The notes under the pieces: generated by a model
Database searches by the model: none
Seen by the model: only the letters and a program-made list of their open reading frames with translations
Told to the model about the DNA's origin: nothing
In this document: positions 1 through 8,494 of the stretch, one piece after another
Numbering within the stretch: the stretch's first letter is position 1
Layout: every line of letters begins with the position of its first letter
Translations under genes and position numbers: made by a program
Assembly: GCA_032068765.1 (NCBI GenBank)
Contig: DAMBHY010000002.1
Span: 62,001 to 126,000, forward strand
Reading direction: 5' to 3'
From: DAMBHY01 sp032068765
GTDB lineage: Bacteria; Bacteroidota; Bacteroidia; Bacteroidales; Dysgonomonadaceae
Length of the DNA stretch: 64,000 bases

Positions 1-20
1 ATAGATAATAATGTGTTCAT
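1..20 (-). CDS. start of a further gene of the decarboxylase operon (partial)
   Basis: An ATG on the minus strand lies 11 bases after the stop of the biotin carrier gene, and the frame is open to the window edge (MNTLLS). In related operons the next gene is the membrane beta subunit of the Na+-pumping decarboxylase. That identity is inferred from position only, because six codons carry no family signal. Confidence 0.4.
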
Positions 21-31
21 ACTTATTGTCT

Positions 32-475
32 TTATTCGATTACTATAAGCTGCGTCCCTTCTAAAATACTCTCGCCCTGTCTTACAGATATTTCTGTAAC
101 TTTTCCGTCTTCACTTGCTAATATATTATTTTCCATTTTCATAGCTTCTAAAATCATCAAGGTTTGGCCTTTTTTTACAGTATCTCCTATGTTGCATCTT
201 ATTTCCAAAATTATACCGGGTAAAGGCGACTTGATTATATTTTTGCCAGTTGACGATGCTGTTCTAGTTACTGGTTTAGTTTCTATCGATGAAGGGGTAG
301 GAGCAGGTGCCTTTGGAGTATGTAAACGACTAATTCCGCTTAACTCATTACTCTTTTTTTCCAACTCAACAACACACGCAGTGCCGTTAACTTCCATTTC
401 TATTATATTATTATCGATATTTAAAACCTTTACAGAATAAGGATTGCCATTTATTTTATATTTAAATTCTTTCAT
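32..475 (-). CDS. mmdC: biotin carboxyl carrier subunit of methylmalonyl-CoA decarboxylase
   Basis: This 147-residue protein carries biotin between the carboxyltransferase and the membrane decarboxylase subunit. The C-terminal 70 residues are a biotinyl/lipoyl domain with the canonical biotinylation motif EAMKMEN, which puts the modified lysine at residue 113. Before it comes a Pro/Ala/Thr-rich linker (about residues 53-75) and a small N-terminal domain, the usual build of short biotin carriers of Na+-translocating decarboxylases. It lies 19 bp after the gamma-type subunit gene, with mmdA further upstream, so it belongs to the same operon. The same domain occurs in propionyl-CoA carboxylase and oxaloacetate decarboxylase. 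The epimerase neighbour makes methylmalonyl-CoA the likeliest substrate. Confidence 0.88.
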   Translation of the reverse strand: MKEFKYKINGNPYSVKVLNIDNNIIEMEVNGTACVVELEKKSNELSGISRLHTPKAPAPTPSSIETKPVTRTASSTGKNIIKSPLPGIILEIRCNIGDTVKKGQTLMILEAMKMENNILASEDGKVTEISVRQGESILEGTQLIVIE

Positions 476-494
476 GTGATTAATATTTGAAACT

Positions 495-1436
495 TTATTT
501 ACTAGGAAGTCTTCTTAAGGTTTGGAATTTTGAACTCCAAGGAGAATAATGCCTTTGCATATCTTGGAAAGTTAAAACCTGATGTTCTTTATCATGAACT
601 TCTTTTTCCAATTCGTATATTGCTGCGGATATGGCTGCTAACATATCATAAGACAAGTCGTCGTCTGAAGAAATGCTTTTTATCACATTCTTGTTAGATA
701 CTTCTTCTTTAGTGGTGTTTTTATCTGTTTTGGTTTGTGATAATTTTCTCATATAATTTCCAAGACTACGGAAAAACAGATATAAACCTATCAATCCTGA
801 AAATACTACAAGCATCGATGTCAAAGTCATCGTTAGCCCGTCTGCATCTGTCGCTTTAAGTGCTACTAATTTAGGATTTTCACCTACAATCTGATTGTTG
901 CTTTTCGGTGTTATTCTTTCTAATGCTTTTGCTAAATCTTTGCCGTCAGGTCCAAATTTCACACCATCTACTGCATATCCATATGTTTGATCAGATTTTA
1001 ATCCTTGAGGAACTCTCATCTCACCAAGCAAAGTTTTACCGTCGGTACTGTAAAGTGCTATGTAGTTTTCTTTTGTGGGATCAAATACAAAATTTGTATG
1101 AAAAGTACCTCTAAAAGGCTCGTTGTCGGCATAAAAAATCACTTGTTGATAAGGCTTAACTAGTGTTAAAACGTCACCACGAGGTATAGTGTATTTTTTA
1201 GGATAATTTGGATCATCTGTTAGGAAACAACCTGCTAAATTTTGCGTTTTGGCGGTATTGTTAAATATTTCAATCCAAGCGTTGCGTGCTCCAAATTCAT
1301 CAATGTTGCTATTTTGGTTGCTAATCATCACTTCGTTAATAACCCATCCTTGGTTATCACGATTATGATTGTTGCAACCTGTAAATAGCAACATTGAAAA
1401 AAAAGCAAGCACTGCTAATTTACTTAACTGTGTCAT
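495..1436 (-). CDS. OadG-like gamma subunit with N-terminal lamin-tail domain (lipoprotein)
   Basis: This 313-residue protein starts with a lipoprotein signal (LLFTGC, lipidated Cys21). Residues of about 30-150 form a lamin-tail (LTD) fold: INEV near the start, the WIEIFN core, LAGCFLTDD and a Gly/Tyr-rich end. One membrane span (about residues 203-223) and a charged tail follow, as in the gamma subunit of Na+-pumping decarboxylases (OadG/MmdD), which anchors the complex. Canonical gamma subunits are only about 80-110 residues, so the exported LTD half is the unusual part. The gene sits 12 bp after mmdA and 19 bp before the biotin carrier. Assignment of the C-terminal half to OadG rests on topology and operon position; the LTD assignment rests on motif. 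Confidence 0.72.
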   Translation of the reverse strand: MTQLSKLAVLAFFSMLLFTGCNNHNRDNQGWVINEVMISNQNSNIDEFGARNAWIEIFNNTAKTQNLAGCFLTDDPNYPKKYTIPRGDVLTLVKPYQQVIFYADNEPFRGTFHTNFVFDPTKENYIALYSTDGKTLLGEMRVPQGLKSDQTYGYAVDGVKFGPDGKDLAKALERITPKSNNQIVGENPKLVALKATDADGLTMTLTSMLVVFSGLIGLYLFFRSLGNYMRKLSQTKTDKNTTKEEVSNKNVIKSISSDDDLSYDMLAAISAAIYELEKEVHDKEHQVLTFQDMQRHYSPWSSKFQTLRRLPSK

Positions 1437-1448
1437 GCTTTTTGAATT

Positions 1449-3005
1449 TTATAATGGTAAATTATCGTGCTTTTTAGCAGGATTCATTAACTTTTTAGTC
1501 TGCAATTGTTGTAAAGCGCGTATAATGCGGAAACGAGTATTACGTGGTTCGATAACATCGTCAATATAACCATAACGTGCTGCATTATAAGGATTAGCGA
1601 ACAATTTATTATATTCGGCTTTCTTATCAGCCAATACTTCTTTTACGTTTTCGCCTGCTTCTTTTATTTCTTTTGAATAAAGAACTTCAGCAGCTCCGTC
1701 TGCACCCATTACAGCAATCTCAGCACTTGGCCATGCGTAGTTAATATCGCCGCGAAGTTGTTTACAGCTCATAACAATATGTGCACCACCATAAGATTTG
1801 CGTAATGTAACAGTCACTTTAGGTACAGTAGCTTCGCCATATGCGTAAAGCAATTTAGCCCCGTGAGTGATTACTCCGCCGTATTCCTGACCTGTACCAG
1901 GTAAGAAGCCAGGTACGTCAACCAATGTTACCAATGGGATATTGAATGCGTCGCAGAAACGTACAAAACGAGCAGCTTTGCGAGAAGCGTTGATATCTAA
2001 TACACCTGCAAGGAATTTAGGTTGATTTGCAACGATACCGACAGATTGACCGTTGAAACGAGCGAAACCTACAATGATATTTTTCGCATAATCGCTGTGA
2101 ACTTCTAAGAATTCGCCCTTATCAATGATAGCACCAATTACTTCATACATGTTGTATGGTCTGTTGGCTGAATCAGGGATAATTTCGTTCAAAGCATCTT
2201 CTGCGCGGTCGATAGGATCATCATTCTTAACCATAGGAACTTCTTCCATATTGTTTTGGGGTAAGAATCCCATCAATTTACGGATAAGTTGTAATCCTTC
2301 TTCTTCTGTTTTAACTGCAAATTGAGAAACGCCTGATTTTGCAGCGTGTACTGACGCGCCACCCAATTGTTCTTGAGTTACATCTTCTCCGGTTACGGTT
2401 TTTACAACTTTAGGTCCAGTTAAGAACATATACGAAGTGCCTTGTGTCATCAATACAAAGTCAGTCAATGCCGGAGAATAAACTGCTCCACCTGCACAAG
2501 GACCAAAAATTCCTGAAATTTGAGGAACAACACCTGAAGCAAGAATGTTGCGTTGGAAAATTTCAGCGTAACCTGCCAATGCGTTAATACCTTCTTGGAT
2601 ACGAGCTCCACCTGAATCGTTGATGCCAATAATTGGAGCACCCATTTTCATAGCCTGATCCATTACTTTGCATATCTTTTGAGCCATCATTTCTGAAAGA
2701 GAACCTCCAAAAACGGTGAAATCTTGTGCGAATACATAAACTAAACGACCTTCGATAGTTCCATAGCCTGTTACGACACCGTCACCAAGGAATTTGGTTT
2801 TTTCCATGCCGAAGTTTGTAGAACGGTGTTCTACAAACATGTCGAATTCTTCGAAACTACCTTCATCCAAAAGCATCGCGATACGTTCGCGAGCTGTAAA
2901 TTTTCCTTTTTCGTGTTGAGAAGCTATACGTTTCTCACCACCTCCTAAACGAGCTTTCTCTCGTAACTCTATAAGCTCTTTTACTTTCTCGAGTTGATTA
3001 CTCAT
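1449..3005 (-). CDS. mmdA: methylmalonyl-CoA decarboxylase alpha subunit (carboxyltransferase)
   Basis: This 518-residue acyl-CoA carboxyltransferase moves the carboxyl group of methylmalonyl-CoA to biotin, giving propionyl-CoA. It has full family length. The two crotonase-like halves are recognisable from GGARIQEG and GPCAGGAVYSPAL in the first half, and VDVPGFLPGTGQEYGG and SYGGAHIVM in the second. The same family includes the beta subunit of propionyl-CoA carboxylase. I favour the decarboxylase because methylmalonyl-CoA epimerase lies upstream, a gamma-type membrane subunit and a biotin carrier lie downstream, and no biotin carboxylase gene is present here. The start ATG is 28 bp after the epimerase gene. 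The operon would end the succinate-to-propionate pathway while pumping Na+. Confidence 0.88.
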   Translation of the reverse strand: MSNQLEKVKELIELREKARLGGGEKRIASQHEKGKFTARERIAMLLDEGSFEEFDMFVEHRSTNFGMEKTKFLGDGVVTGYGTIEGRLVYVFAQDFTVFGGSLSEMMAQKICKVMDQAMKMGAPIIGINDSGGARIQEGINALAGYAEIFQRNILASGVVPQISGIFGPCAGGAVYSPALTDFVLMTQGTSYMFLTGPKVVKTVTGEDVTQEQLGGASVHAAKSGVSQFAVKTEEEGLQLIRKLMGFLPQNNMEEVPMVKNDDPIDRAEDALNEIIPDSANRPYNMYEVIGAIIDKGEFLEVHSDYAKNIIVGFARFNGQSVGIVANQPKFLAGVLDINASRKAARFVRFCDAFNIPLVTLVDVPGFLPGTGQEYGGVITHGAKLLYAYGEATVPKVTVTLRKSYGGAHIVMSCKQLRGDINYAWPSAEIAVMGADGAAEVLYSKEIKEAGENVKEVLADKKAEYNKLFANPYNAARYGYIDDVIEPRNTRFRIIRALQQLQTKKLMNPAKKHDNLPL

Positions 3006-3033
3006 AATTTATTTAATTTTAACTTTTTTATTT

Positions 3034-3444
3034 TTATAGTTCAGGATGTTCGCAAAATTCTGTCAAAACACTACCTGTTGATTTTGGATGTAAAAAGGCA
3101 ATATTCAAACCTTCAGCTCCTTTGCGAGGTTGAGCATCGATAAGTCTTACGCCTTTTCCTTCAGCTTCTTGTAATACAGTTGAAAGACCTTTAGTTGCGT
3201 AAGCAATATGATGGATACCTTCACCTTTTTTTTCAATAAATTTTGCGATTGTGCTTTCTTCACTTGTTGGTTCCAGAAGTTCAATTTTTGTTTGACCAAC
3301 TTTGAAAAATGCAGTTTTTACTTTTTGATCTTCTACAGTTTCAATATTGTAGCATTTAAGACCTAAAATACCTTCATAATAAGGAAGTTGTTCTTCAATA
3401 CTTTTTACGGCAATGCCGATGTGCTCAATGTGGGTAATTTCCAT
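3034..3444 (-). CDS. mce: methylmalonyl-CoA epimerase
   Basis: This 136-residue vicinal-oxygen-chelate (glyoxalase-fold) protein interconverts the (R) and (S) forms of methylmalonyl-CoA. It opens with the metal-ligand segment ITHIEHIGIAVKS, and later has KIELLEP, GEGIHHIAYAT and the C-terminal TGSVLTEFCE, which together fit the epimerase subgroup rather than generic glyoxalases. It is the first gene of the minus-strand propionate operon, followed 28 bp later by mmdA. This order places stereoisomer conversion directly before decarboxylation. A TAACTTTG box lies about 38-45 bp upstream. Confidence 0.92.
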   Translation of the reverse strand: MEITHIEHIGIAVKSIEEQLPYYEGILGLKCYNIETVEDQKVKTAFFKVGQTKIELLEPTSEESTIAKFIEKKGEGIHHIAYATKGLSTVLQEAEGKGVRLIDAQPRKGAEGLNIAFLHPKSTGSVLTEFCEHPEL

Positions 3445-3481
3445 ATGATCTTTAAATTTATAATTATTAAATAACTGAGTG

Positions 3482-3489
3482 CAAAGTTA
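3482..3489 (-). promoter_or_regulatory. candidate -7 box of the mce-mmdA operon
   Basis: On the minus strand this reads TAACTTTG, matching the Bacteroidetes -7 consensus TAnnTTTG. A TTGG lies about 22 bases upstream as a weak -33 element. It is 38 bases before the mce start. Confidence 0.45.
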
Positions 3490-3516
3490 CTGAAAATATA
3501 AATTGTAAATACCAAT

Positions 3517-4500
3517 TTATATAGATGAAATGCGTAATACTTCAAGGAGTTCTTCGCTTATTTCTCTCTCTCTTTTAATTGCTTTTTGGAATGGAATGTA
3601 ATCTATTTCGTTTTGCTTGATGCCTATCATCACATTTCGCTGGTCTTCAAGTAATGCCTGAATGGCTGCTACTCCCATTCTGCTTGCAAGAATGCGGTCT
3701 TGAGCCGTTGGAGAGCCGCCTCTTTGTAAGTGTCCTAGAATGGAAACGCGTACCTCATATTGTGGATAATCTTTTTTAACTCTTTCGGCTATTTGTAGAG
3801 CTCCGCCCGTCACTTCACTTTCAGTAACGAGTACAAGACTGCTGTTTTTGGATTTACGAAATCCTTGTTCTATAAGGTCGCCAATCTGGTCTTCTTCAAT
3901 ACTTTTTTCGGGAATGATAGCGGCTTCAGCTCCTGATGCGATTGCGCTGTTCAGCGCAAGGAATCCACAATTTCGCCCCATGACTTCGATAAAGAAAAGA
4001 CGTTCGTGCGAAGTTGCAGTATCGCGAATTTTATCCACCGCCTGCATGATAGTGTTCAGAGCAGTATCGTAACCGATGGTAACATCCGTTCCAAAAAGGT
4101 CGTTATCAATTGTCCCAGGCAAGCCGATGATGGGAATATCGTATTCTTTGGCGAAAATACTTGCACCGGTTAGTGAACCATCTCCACCAATGACCACAAG
4201 CGCATCTATTTCTTCGCTTACCATATTGTCGTATGCGATCCTCCTTCCTTCTGGAGTCATAAACTGCATTGAACGGGCCGTTTTAAGAATCGTTCCTCCC
4301 TGTTGAATAATGTTGCTTACGCTATTTGTCTGAAACTCTACGATCTCGCGTTCAATGAGTCCTCTGTATCCGTGGAAAATTCCTTTTACACGAAGTCCGT
4401 TAGATATTGCTGCGCGAGTGACTGCGCGAATAGCTGCGTTCATACCCGGAGAATCTCCTCCTGAAGTTAGAATTCCGACGCATTTAATATTTGAAGGCAT
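3517..4500 (-). CDS. pfkA: ATP-dependent 6-phosphofructokinase
   Basis: This 327-residue enzyme phosphorylates fructose-6-phosphate, the committed step of glycolysis. It shows the whole group-A signature: GGDSPGMNAAIRAV at the N-terminal nucleotide loop, GGDGSLTGA (the glycine pattern typical of ATP rather than PPi users), PGTIDNDLFGTD with the catalytic aspartates, and GHLQRGGSPTAQDR for effector and substrate contacts. Length matches the bacterial 320-residue class. It is separated from ispH by a terminator and has its own TAAATTTG box, so it is probably monocistronic. It sits between fermentative propionate genes and isoprenoid/nucleotide genes without an obvious functional link. Confidence 0.95.
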   Translation of the reverse strand: MPSNIKCVGILTSGGDSPGMNAAIRAVTRAAISNGLRVKGIFHGYRGLIEREIVEFQTNSVSNIIQQGGTILKTARSMQFMTPEGRRIAYDNMVSEEIDALVVIGGDGSLTGASIFAKEYDIPIIGLPGTIDNDLFGTDVTIGYDTALNTIMQAVDKIRDTATSHERLFFIEVMGRNCGFLALNSAIASGAEAAIIPEKSIEEDQIGDLIEQGFRKSKNSSLVLVTESEVTGGALQIAERVKKDYPQYEVRVSILGHLQRGGSPTAQDRILASRMGVAAIQALLEDQRNVMIGIKQNEIDYIPFQKAIKREREISEELLEVLRISSI

Positions 4501-4553
4501 GATTTTTTATTTTTAATAAATTGATACTTAGTAAGTATAATTTTCAAGTGCTA

Positions 4554-4561
4554 CAAATTTA
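4554..4561 (-). promoter_or_regulatory. candidate -7 box of pfkA
   Basis: The minus strand reads TAAATTTG (TAnnTTTG consensus), 54 bases before the pfkA ATG, with a TTG about 20 bases upstream that falls inside the ispH terminator hairpin. Confidence 0.45.
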
Positions 4562-4582
4562 CACTTTTCAAATGGTATAGAC

Positions 4583-4616
4583 AATAAAAAAGCTGCTTTT
4601 TAAAAAGCAGCTTTTT
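4583..4616 (-). terminator. terminator overlapping the end of ispH
   Basis: Two near-identical 15-base arms (AAAAAGCTGCTTTTT, then AAAAAGCAGCTTTTT) form a hairpin ending in a T-run on the minus strand. The upstream arm encodes the last residues of ispH (KAAF), so the hairpin begins inside the coding region. Confidence 0.75.
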
Positions 4617-5493
4617 CTATCTCGATGTTCGGTTTGTGTTTGTTAATTAATTCCGCTATTGCTTCCATCTGCCACATGGGCGTGGATGTAGCACCACAAA
4701 TACCAATGGTGGAATCGTCTTTTATAAGCGAAATATCCACTTGTTCGGGAGAAGCTATGAAGTAGGAATTTGGATTAATCTTTTTGCATTCTGCAAAAAG
4801 AACTTTTCCGTTTGAACTCTTTTCTCCAGCAATGAAAAAGACAATATCATGATTTGCAGCAAACTCTTTCATATTTGGAACGCGATTGGACACTTGACGA
4901 CAAATAGTGTCAAACATCTCAAAATGCGCCCCATTTTTCATTTTCGATTTTATCAGTTCTCCAATTTCCATGAAACCGTCAAGTGGTTTTGTGGTTTGTG
5001 AGAAGAGGCTGATATTTTTGGAAAAATCCAAAGATTCAATATCCTCTTTTTTCTCGATAACAATGGCTGTTTCATTTGTTTGTCCCAGCAGTCCATTTAC
5101 TTCTGCATGATTTTTCTTTCCATAAATGACAATCTGAGCATCATCCGAAGTTTTCTGATTATACTTACTTTTGATTCTTTTTTGAAGACCTAAAACCACA
5201 GGACATGAAGCATCAATTATTTCAATATTGTTTTGCTTAGCAATTTCATAAGTACTTGGTGGTTCTCCATGTGCTCGGAGCAGAACTTTCACGTTTCTGA
5301 GCTTTTTTAAGTCATCGTGATTAATGGTGATTAACCCCATTTGGGTAAGTCTTTCGACCTCCAAAGCGTTGTGCACAATATCGCCAAGACAATAGAGTGT
5401 TCCGCCTTTTTCCAGTTCTTCTTCTGCCTTGCTAATAGCTTTTGCTACCCCGAAACAGCAGCCGGATTTTTTATCAATTTCAATTTTACCCAT
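4600..5493 (-). CDS. ispH: 4-hydroxy-3-methylbut-2-enyl diphosphate reductase
   Basis: This 297-residue iron-sulfur enzyme performs the last step of the MEP isoprenoid pathway, producing IPP and DMAPP. The three cluster cysteines are visible in GCCFGVAKAI (start of the protein), DASCPVV and DTICRQVSNR, and the substrate-binding SSN and TSTPMW segments are also present. I place the start at the ATG at 5493 rather than the longer open frame to 5547, because homologs begin just before the first cysteine motif. This start gives an 8-base overlap with cmk (ATGGGTAA), which suggests translational coupling. The gene ends inside a strong terminator hairpin. Confidence 0.93.
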   Translation of the reverse strand: MGKIEIDKKSGCCFGVAKAISKAEEELEKGGTLYCLGDIVHNALEVERLTQMGLITINHDDLKKLRNVKVLLRAHGEPPSTYEIAKQNNIEIIDASCPVVLGLQKRIKSKYNQKTSDDAQIVIYGKKNHAEVNGLLGQTNETAIVIEKKEDIESLDFSKNISLFSQTTKPLDGFMEIGELIKSKMKNGAHFEMFDTICRQVSNRVPNMKEFAANHDIVFFIAGEKSSNGKVLFAECKKINPNSYFIASPEQVDISLIKDDSTIGICGATSTPMWQMEAIAELINKHKPNIEIEKAAF

Positions 5494-6178
5494 TTTGTTG
5501 TGTGATTTTGTTAAAATGTTGTATTGCCCATTGCAGCTGGTCTTCAACAGATAATTGAGAATTATCCAGTTCTATTGCATCTTCAGCTTTTCTTAGTGGG
5601 CTTTCTTTTCGATTTGAGTCTCGTTCGTCACGTTCAGTAAGATTGTTAAGAACTTCCTCAAAAACAGGATTTTCTCCTTTATTCTTTAATTCTTCAAAAC
5701 GGCGTGTAGCTCTAACAATTGGAGAAGCGTTAAGAAAGATTTTGAGTTCAGCATCTGGAAAGACAACCGTTCCGATATCACGACCATCCATGATTACGCC
5801 TTTTTCTTTTCCCATTTCTTTTTGCTGCTTTACCAACGCACGTCTTACAAAAGCCAATGTGCTTATTCGGCTGGCAGCATTGGCAACTTCCAATGAGCGG
5901 ATTAGATGTTCTACATTTTCGCCGTTGAGATATGTATCTTGTTTACCTTCAGAGTTTTTTTTGAAGTCAATTTGTATTTCATCAATATGTCTTTCGATTT
6001 CAGGTTCATTTATTTCATTATCGTCCAACCATCCGTTTTGTTTTGCAAAAAGTCCGGCTGCGCGATACATTGCGCCGCTGTCGATGTATTTATAATTCAA
6101 TTCTTTGGCTAACCCTTTTGCTAAAGTGCTTTTGCCACATGACGAAAATCCGTCAACCGCAATGTTTATTTTGTTCAT
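5486..6178 (-). CDS. cmk: cytidylate kinase
   Basis: This 230-residue P-loop kinase phosphorylates CMP and dCMP. The N-terminal GFSSCGKSTLAKGLA is the nucleotide loop, and YIDSGAMYRA and GRDIGTVVFPDAELKIFL are the CMP-binding and LID signatures of the family. Length is typical. It ends by overlapping ispH by 8 bases and begins 11 bp after the outer-membrane protein gene upstream, so the order is OMP gene, cmk, ispH in one likely transcript. Cmk and ispH are found together in many bacteria, although rpsA, often nearby, is absent here. Confidence 0.94.
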   Translation of the reverse strand: MNKINIAVDGFSSCGKSTLAKGLAKELNYKYIDSGAMYRAAGLFAKQNGWLDDNEINEPEIERHIDEIQIDFKKNSEGKQDTYLNGENVEHLIRSLEVANAASRISTLAFVRRALVKQQKEMGKEKGVIMDGRDIGTVVFPDAELKIFLNASPIVRATRRFEELKNKGENPVFEEVLNNLTERDERDSNRKESPLRKAEDAIELDNSQLSVEDQLQWAIQHFNKITQQNG

Positions 6179-6189
6179 AAAACCAATCT

Positions 6190-6822
6190 TTAAAAATTTA
6201 TTCTTACAAAAGCTCCGTAATTCTCATTCCTGAAAACTTGTGGTGCGTAAAAATCAAGATGATATCCAGCTCCAAGTACGAATTTTTTTACCATGACTCC
6301 TGCTCTTAGATAGTAATAACTTCTGTCGTGAGCATCATTGGTAAAATCATAATTATACATAGCTTTTCCGTTGAAGAACAATCTTATATTATTTCCGACA
6401 AGCGGTTTAAATTCAATATTTCCAACAATACCGCTGTAAAAATGAGGCGCAACTCCTATGGATGGAGAAACCATAATAAACCATGTAGGGTTCGCATAAT
6501 TTCCGGATATTGAAAAGTTTGGAACAAGTCCTTTTAAAAAGTGGTATTGAATACCTGCAGACAATGCTATATTTTTTGTCAACAGATAATCAATATTGTT
6601 ATTTGTAACGGATTCGAGCGCTCCCTTATTATTGTCCCAATAGGAAATAGAAGAGTGACCGAAACGGTATCGCCACTTTTCTGCAAATTGTTTAGAAGCA
6701 GATACGTCTAAAGCGCTTCTTTTTCCTATGAGTGTTTCTAAACCAATTTTTGCCGGATAATTTTCTTGTGCTGATCCTGCAATGCTAAGCACCATGAATA
6801 AAGTTAGTAGTGATTTTTTCAT
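6190..6822 (-). CDS. predicted outer-membrane beta-barrel protein
   Basis: This 210-residue protein has a signal peptide (MKKSLLTLFMVLSIAGSAQ) followed by alternating aromatic and polar strands. It ends in VRINF, with the C-terminal phenylalanine typical of outer-membrane barrels recognised by the BAM complex. I cannot name a family or substrate. The open frame continues to a TTG at 6840, but I take the ATG at 6822 because it begins the signal peptide, and a TATCTTTG promoter-like box covers 6838-6845. The gene precedes cmk by 11 bp. Confidence 0.7.
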   Translation of the reverse strand: MKKSLLTLFMVLSIAGSAQENYPAKIGLETLIGKRSALDVSASKQFAEKWRYRFGHSSISYWDNNKGALESVTNNNIDYLLTKNIALSAGIQYHFLKGLVPNFSISGNYANPTWFIMVSPSIGVAPHFYSGIVGNIEFKPLVGNNIRLFFNGKAMYNYDFTNDAHDRSYYYLRAGVMVKKFVLGAGYHLDFYAPQVFRNENYGAFVRINF

Positions 6823-6837
6823 CTTTGTATTTTTTTG

Positions 6838-6845
6838 CAAAGATA
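6838..6845 (-). promoter_or_regulatory. candidate -7 box before the barrel gene, cmk and ispH
   Basis: The minus strand reads TATCTTTG (TAnnTTTG). The implied 5' leader would be only about 10 bases, and no good -33 element is seen, so the support is weak. Confidence 0.35.
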
Positions 6846-6903
6846 ATACTAATCACATTTCACACATACTACAATTGTACAATCACAAATATGTCTGAGT
6901 TTC

Positions 6904-7104
6904 TTAAATACTATATCTACATTCAAAACCGTTTGGAATATATATAACCACGGGCATTTTGTCGTTAAAATCAATCATCTTAGTTTCGCCGTTAATGGAT
7001 ATTGATTCCAAAATATTATCCGGACATCCCTTGTGGGTAGATAATATTATATTCTTGAATGTGCATGTGCAAGCAGTAGAAAAAACCAACAAAAGTATGT
7101 TCAA
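6904..7104 (-). other. possible small ORF of unknown status
   Basis: A 66-codon frame opens with TTG and has a hydrophobic, cysteine-containing start (LLLVFSTACTC). I recognise no family, and no promoter or ribosome site supports it. The segment 6841-7219 otherwise holds only the divergent promoter boxes, so this could be a gene relic or chance. Confidence 0.2.
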
Positions 7105-7194
7105 GTCATGTTAAAGTTTTTATTAATGAAACGTAGATTTCCCTATAAAGTTTAAAGCGAAAGCAACTCACTTTTATTTTATTGCTTAAAATGG

Positions 7195-7202
7195 TAATTT
7201 TG
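7195..7202 (+). promoter_or_regulatory. candidate -7 box of the U32 gene
   Basis: TAATTTTG matches TAnnTTTG, with TTTT 19 bases upstream at the -33 position and 18 bases from the box to the ATG. Confidence 0.45.
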
Positions 7203-7219
7203 CCGATAAATTATTTTTT

Positions 7220-8488
7220 ATGAAAAATATTCATGATTATGAGATAATGGCACCCGTTGGTTCGTACGAATCTTTAACGGCAGCCATTCAGGGAGGCGCG
7301 GACTCTATTTACTTCGGTATAGAGGGGTTAAATATGCGCTCCAAATCTTCAAACAATTTTACGATAGACGACTTACACAAAATAGCAGAGATATGTCACG
7401 AAAATGGGTTGAAAAGTTATCTCACGGTAAATACTATTATTTATGAGAATGATTTATCGCTGATGCGTCAGATTATTGATGCCGCCAAGGAGGCAAAACT
7501 TTCGGCAATTATAGCTGCAGATGTGGCAGCAATGATGTATGCGCGAAGTATCGGAGTGGAGGTGCATTTGTCCACTCAACTCAATATTACCAATGCTGAA
7601 TCTTTAAAATTTTACGCACAGTTCGCCGATGTGGTGGTGCTGGCTCGTGAACTCACGCTCGAACAAGTCACTTCCATATATAAAGAAATCATTACTCAAA
7701 ACATTACCGGACCTTCGGGCAATCTCATCCGCATTGAGATGTTCGCTCACGGTGCGTTGTGCATGGCGGTGTCGGGAAAGTGCTATCTGAGTCTGCACGA
7801 AAAGAATCTTTCTGCAAACAGAGGCGCATGTAACCAAATCTGTCGCCGCGCATATACCGTTAAAGACAGGGATAACCAAATCGATCTGGACATCGAAAAC
7901 GAATACATTATGTCTCCAAAAGATTTGAAAACTATCCATTTTATGAATAAGATGCTCGACGCGGGAGTTAGGGTTTTCAAACTGGAAGGACGCGCCAGAG
8001 GTCCCGAATATGTGCGTATTGTGACGGAATGCTACAAAAGCGCGATTATAGCATATTGTAACGACGACTATACCGAAGATAAAATTAATGAATGGAACGA
8101 CAGATTGTCCACCGTTTTTAATCGCGGATTTTGGGATGGATATTATCTTGGACAAAGATTGGGTGAATGGACGCATCAATACGGTTCGGGAGCTACCAAA
8201 AGAAAAGTGTATGTTGGCAAAGCCGTGAAATATTTCGGAAATCTTGGGGTTACGGAGTTTTTGGTAGAAACGCAGGGAATCTCCGAAGGCGAAGAATTGT
8301 TGATTACTGGACCAACCACCGGAGCAGTGTTTCTCACTGCTGATGATATGCGCGTAGACCTTAAAACTGTTTCAGAAGTCCAAAAAGGTGAAAGCTTCTC
8401 AATCAAAACTCCGGAAAAAATCAGACCCAACGATCAGCTCTATAAAATGGTTGAAGCTAAAAGAATAGGAACAGCTCACGAAAGGTAG
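7220..8488 (+). CDS. peptidase U32 family protein (TrhP/RlhA-like RNA hydroxylation)
   Basis: This 422-residue protein has the U32 signature EMFAHGALCMAVSGKC followed by GACNQICRRAY. The four cysteines there are the expected ligands of an iron-sulfur cluster. The N-terminal half is a TIM-barrel-like domain (APVGSYESL, GADSIYFG, STQLN), and the C-terminal third is a small beta domain. Although named peptidases, studied family members (TrhP, RlhA) are needed for prephenate-dependent hydroxylation of tRNA or 23S rRNA. Which RNA this paralog modifies cannot be read from the sequence. It stands alone, divergent from the cmk group, with its own promoter box. Confidence 0.85.
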   Translation: MKNIHDYEIMAPVGSYESLTAAIQGGADSIYFGIEGLNMRSKSSNNFTIDDLHKIAEICHENGLKSYLTVNTIIYENDLSLMRQIIDAAKEAKLSAIIAADVAAMMYARSIGVEVHLSTQLNITNAESLKFYAQFADVVVLARELTLEQVTSIYKEIITQNITGPSGNLIRIEMFAHGALCMAVSGKCYLSLHEKNLSANRGACNQICRRAYTVKDRDNQIDLDIENEYIMSPKDLKTIHFMNKMLDAGVRVFKLEGRARGPEYVRIVTECYKSAIIAYCNDDYTEDKINEWNDRLSTVFNRGFWDGYYLGQRLGEWTHQYGSGATKRKVYVGKAVKYFGNLGVTEFLVETQGISEGEELLITGPTTGAVFLTADDMRVDLKTVSEVQKGESFSIKTPEKIRPNDQLYKMVEAKRIGTAHER

Positions 8489-8494
8489 CATGTT

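Noticed and set aside
1449..3005. Propionyl-CoA or acetyl-CoA carboxylase subunit
   Set aside because: There is no biotin carboxylase gene, and epimerase and gamma-type subunit neighbours favour a decarboxylase, though the family alone does not exclude it.
6904..7104. 66-codon minus-strand frame as a real gene
   Set aside because: It starts with TTG, has no recognisable family and no promoter or coupling, so it is listed only as a low-confidence ORF.
7604..8179. Long minus-strand frame opposite the U32 gene
   Set aside because: It is a shadow of a well-supported gene and shows no protein family pattern.
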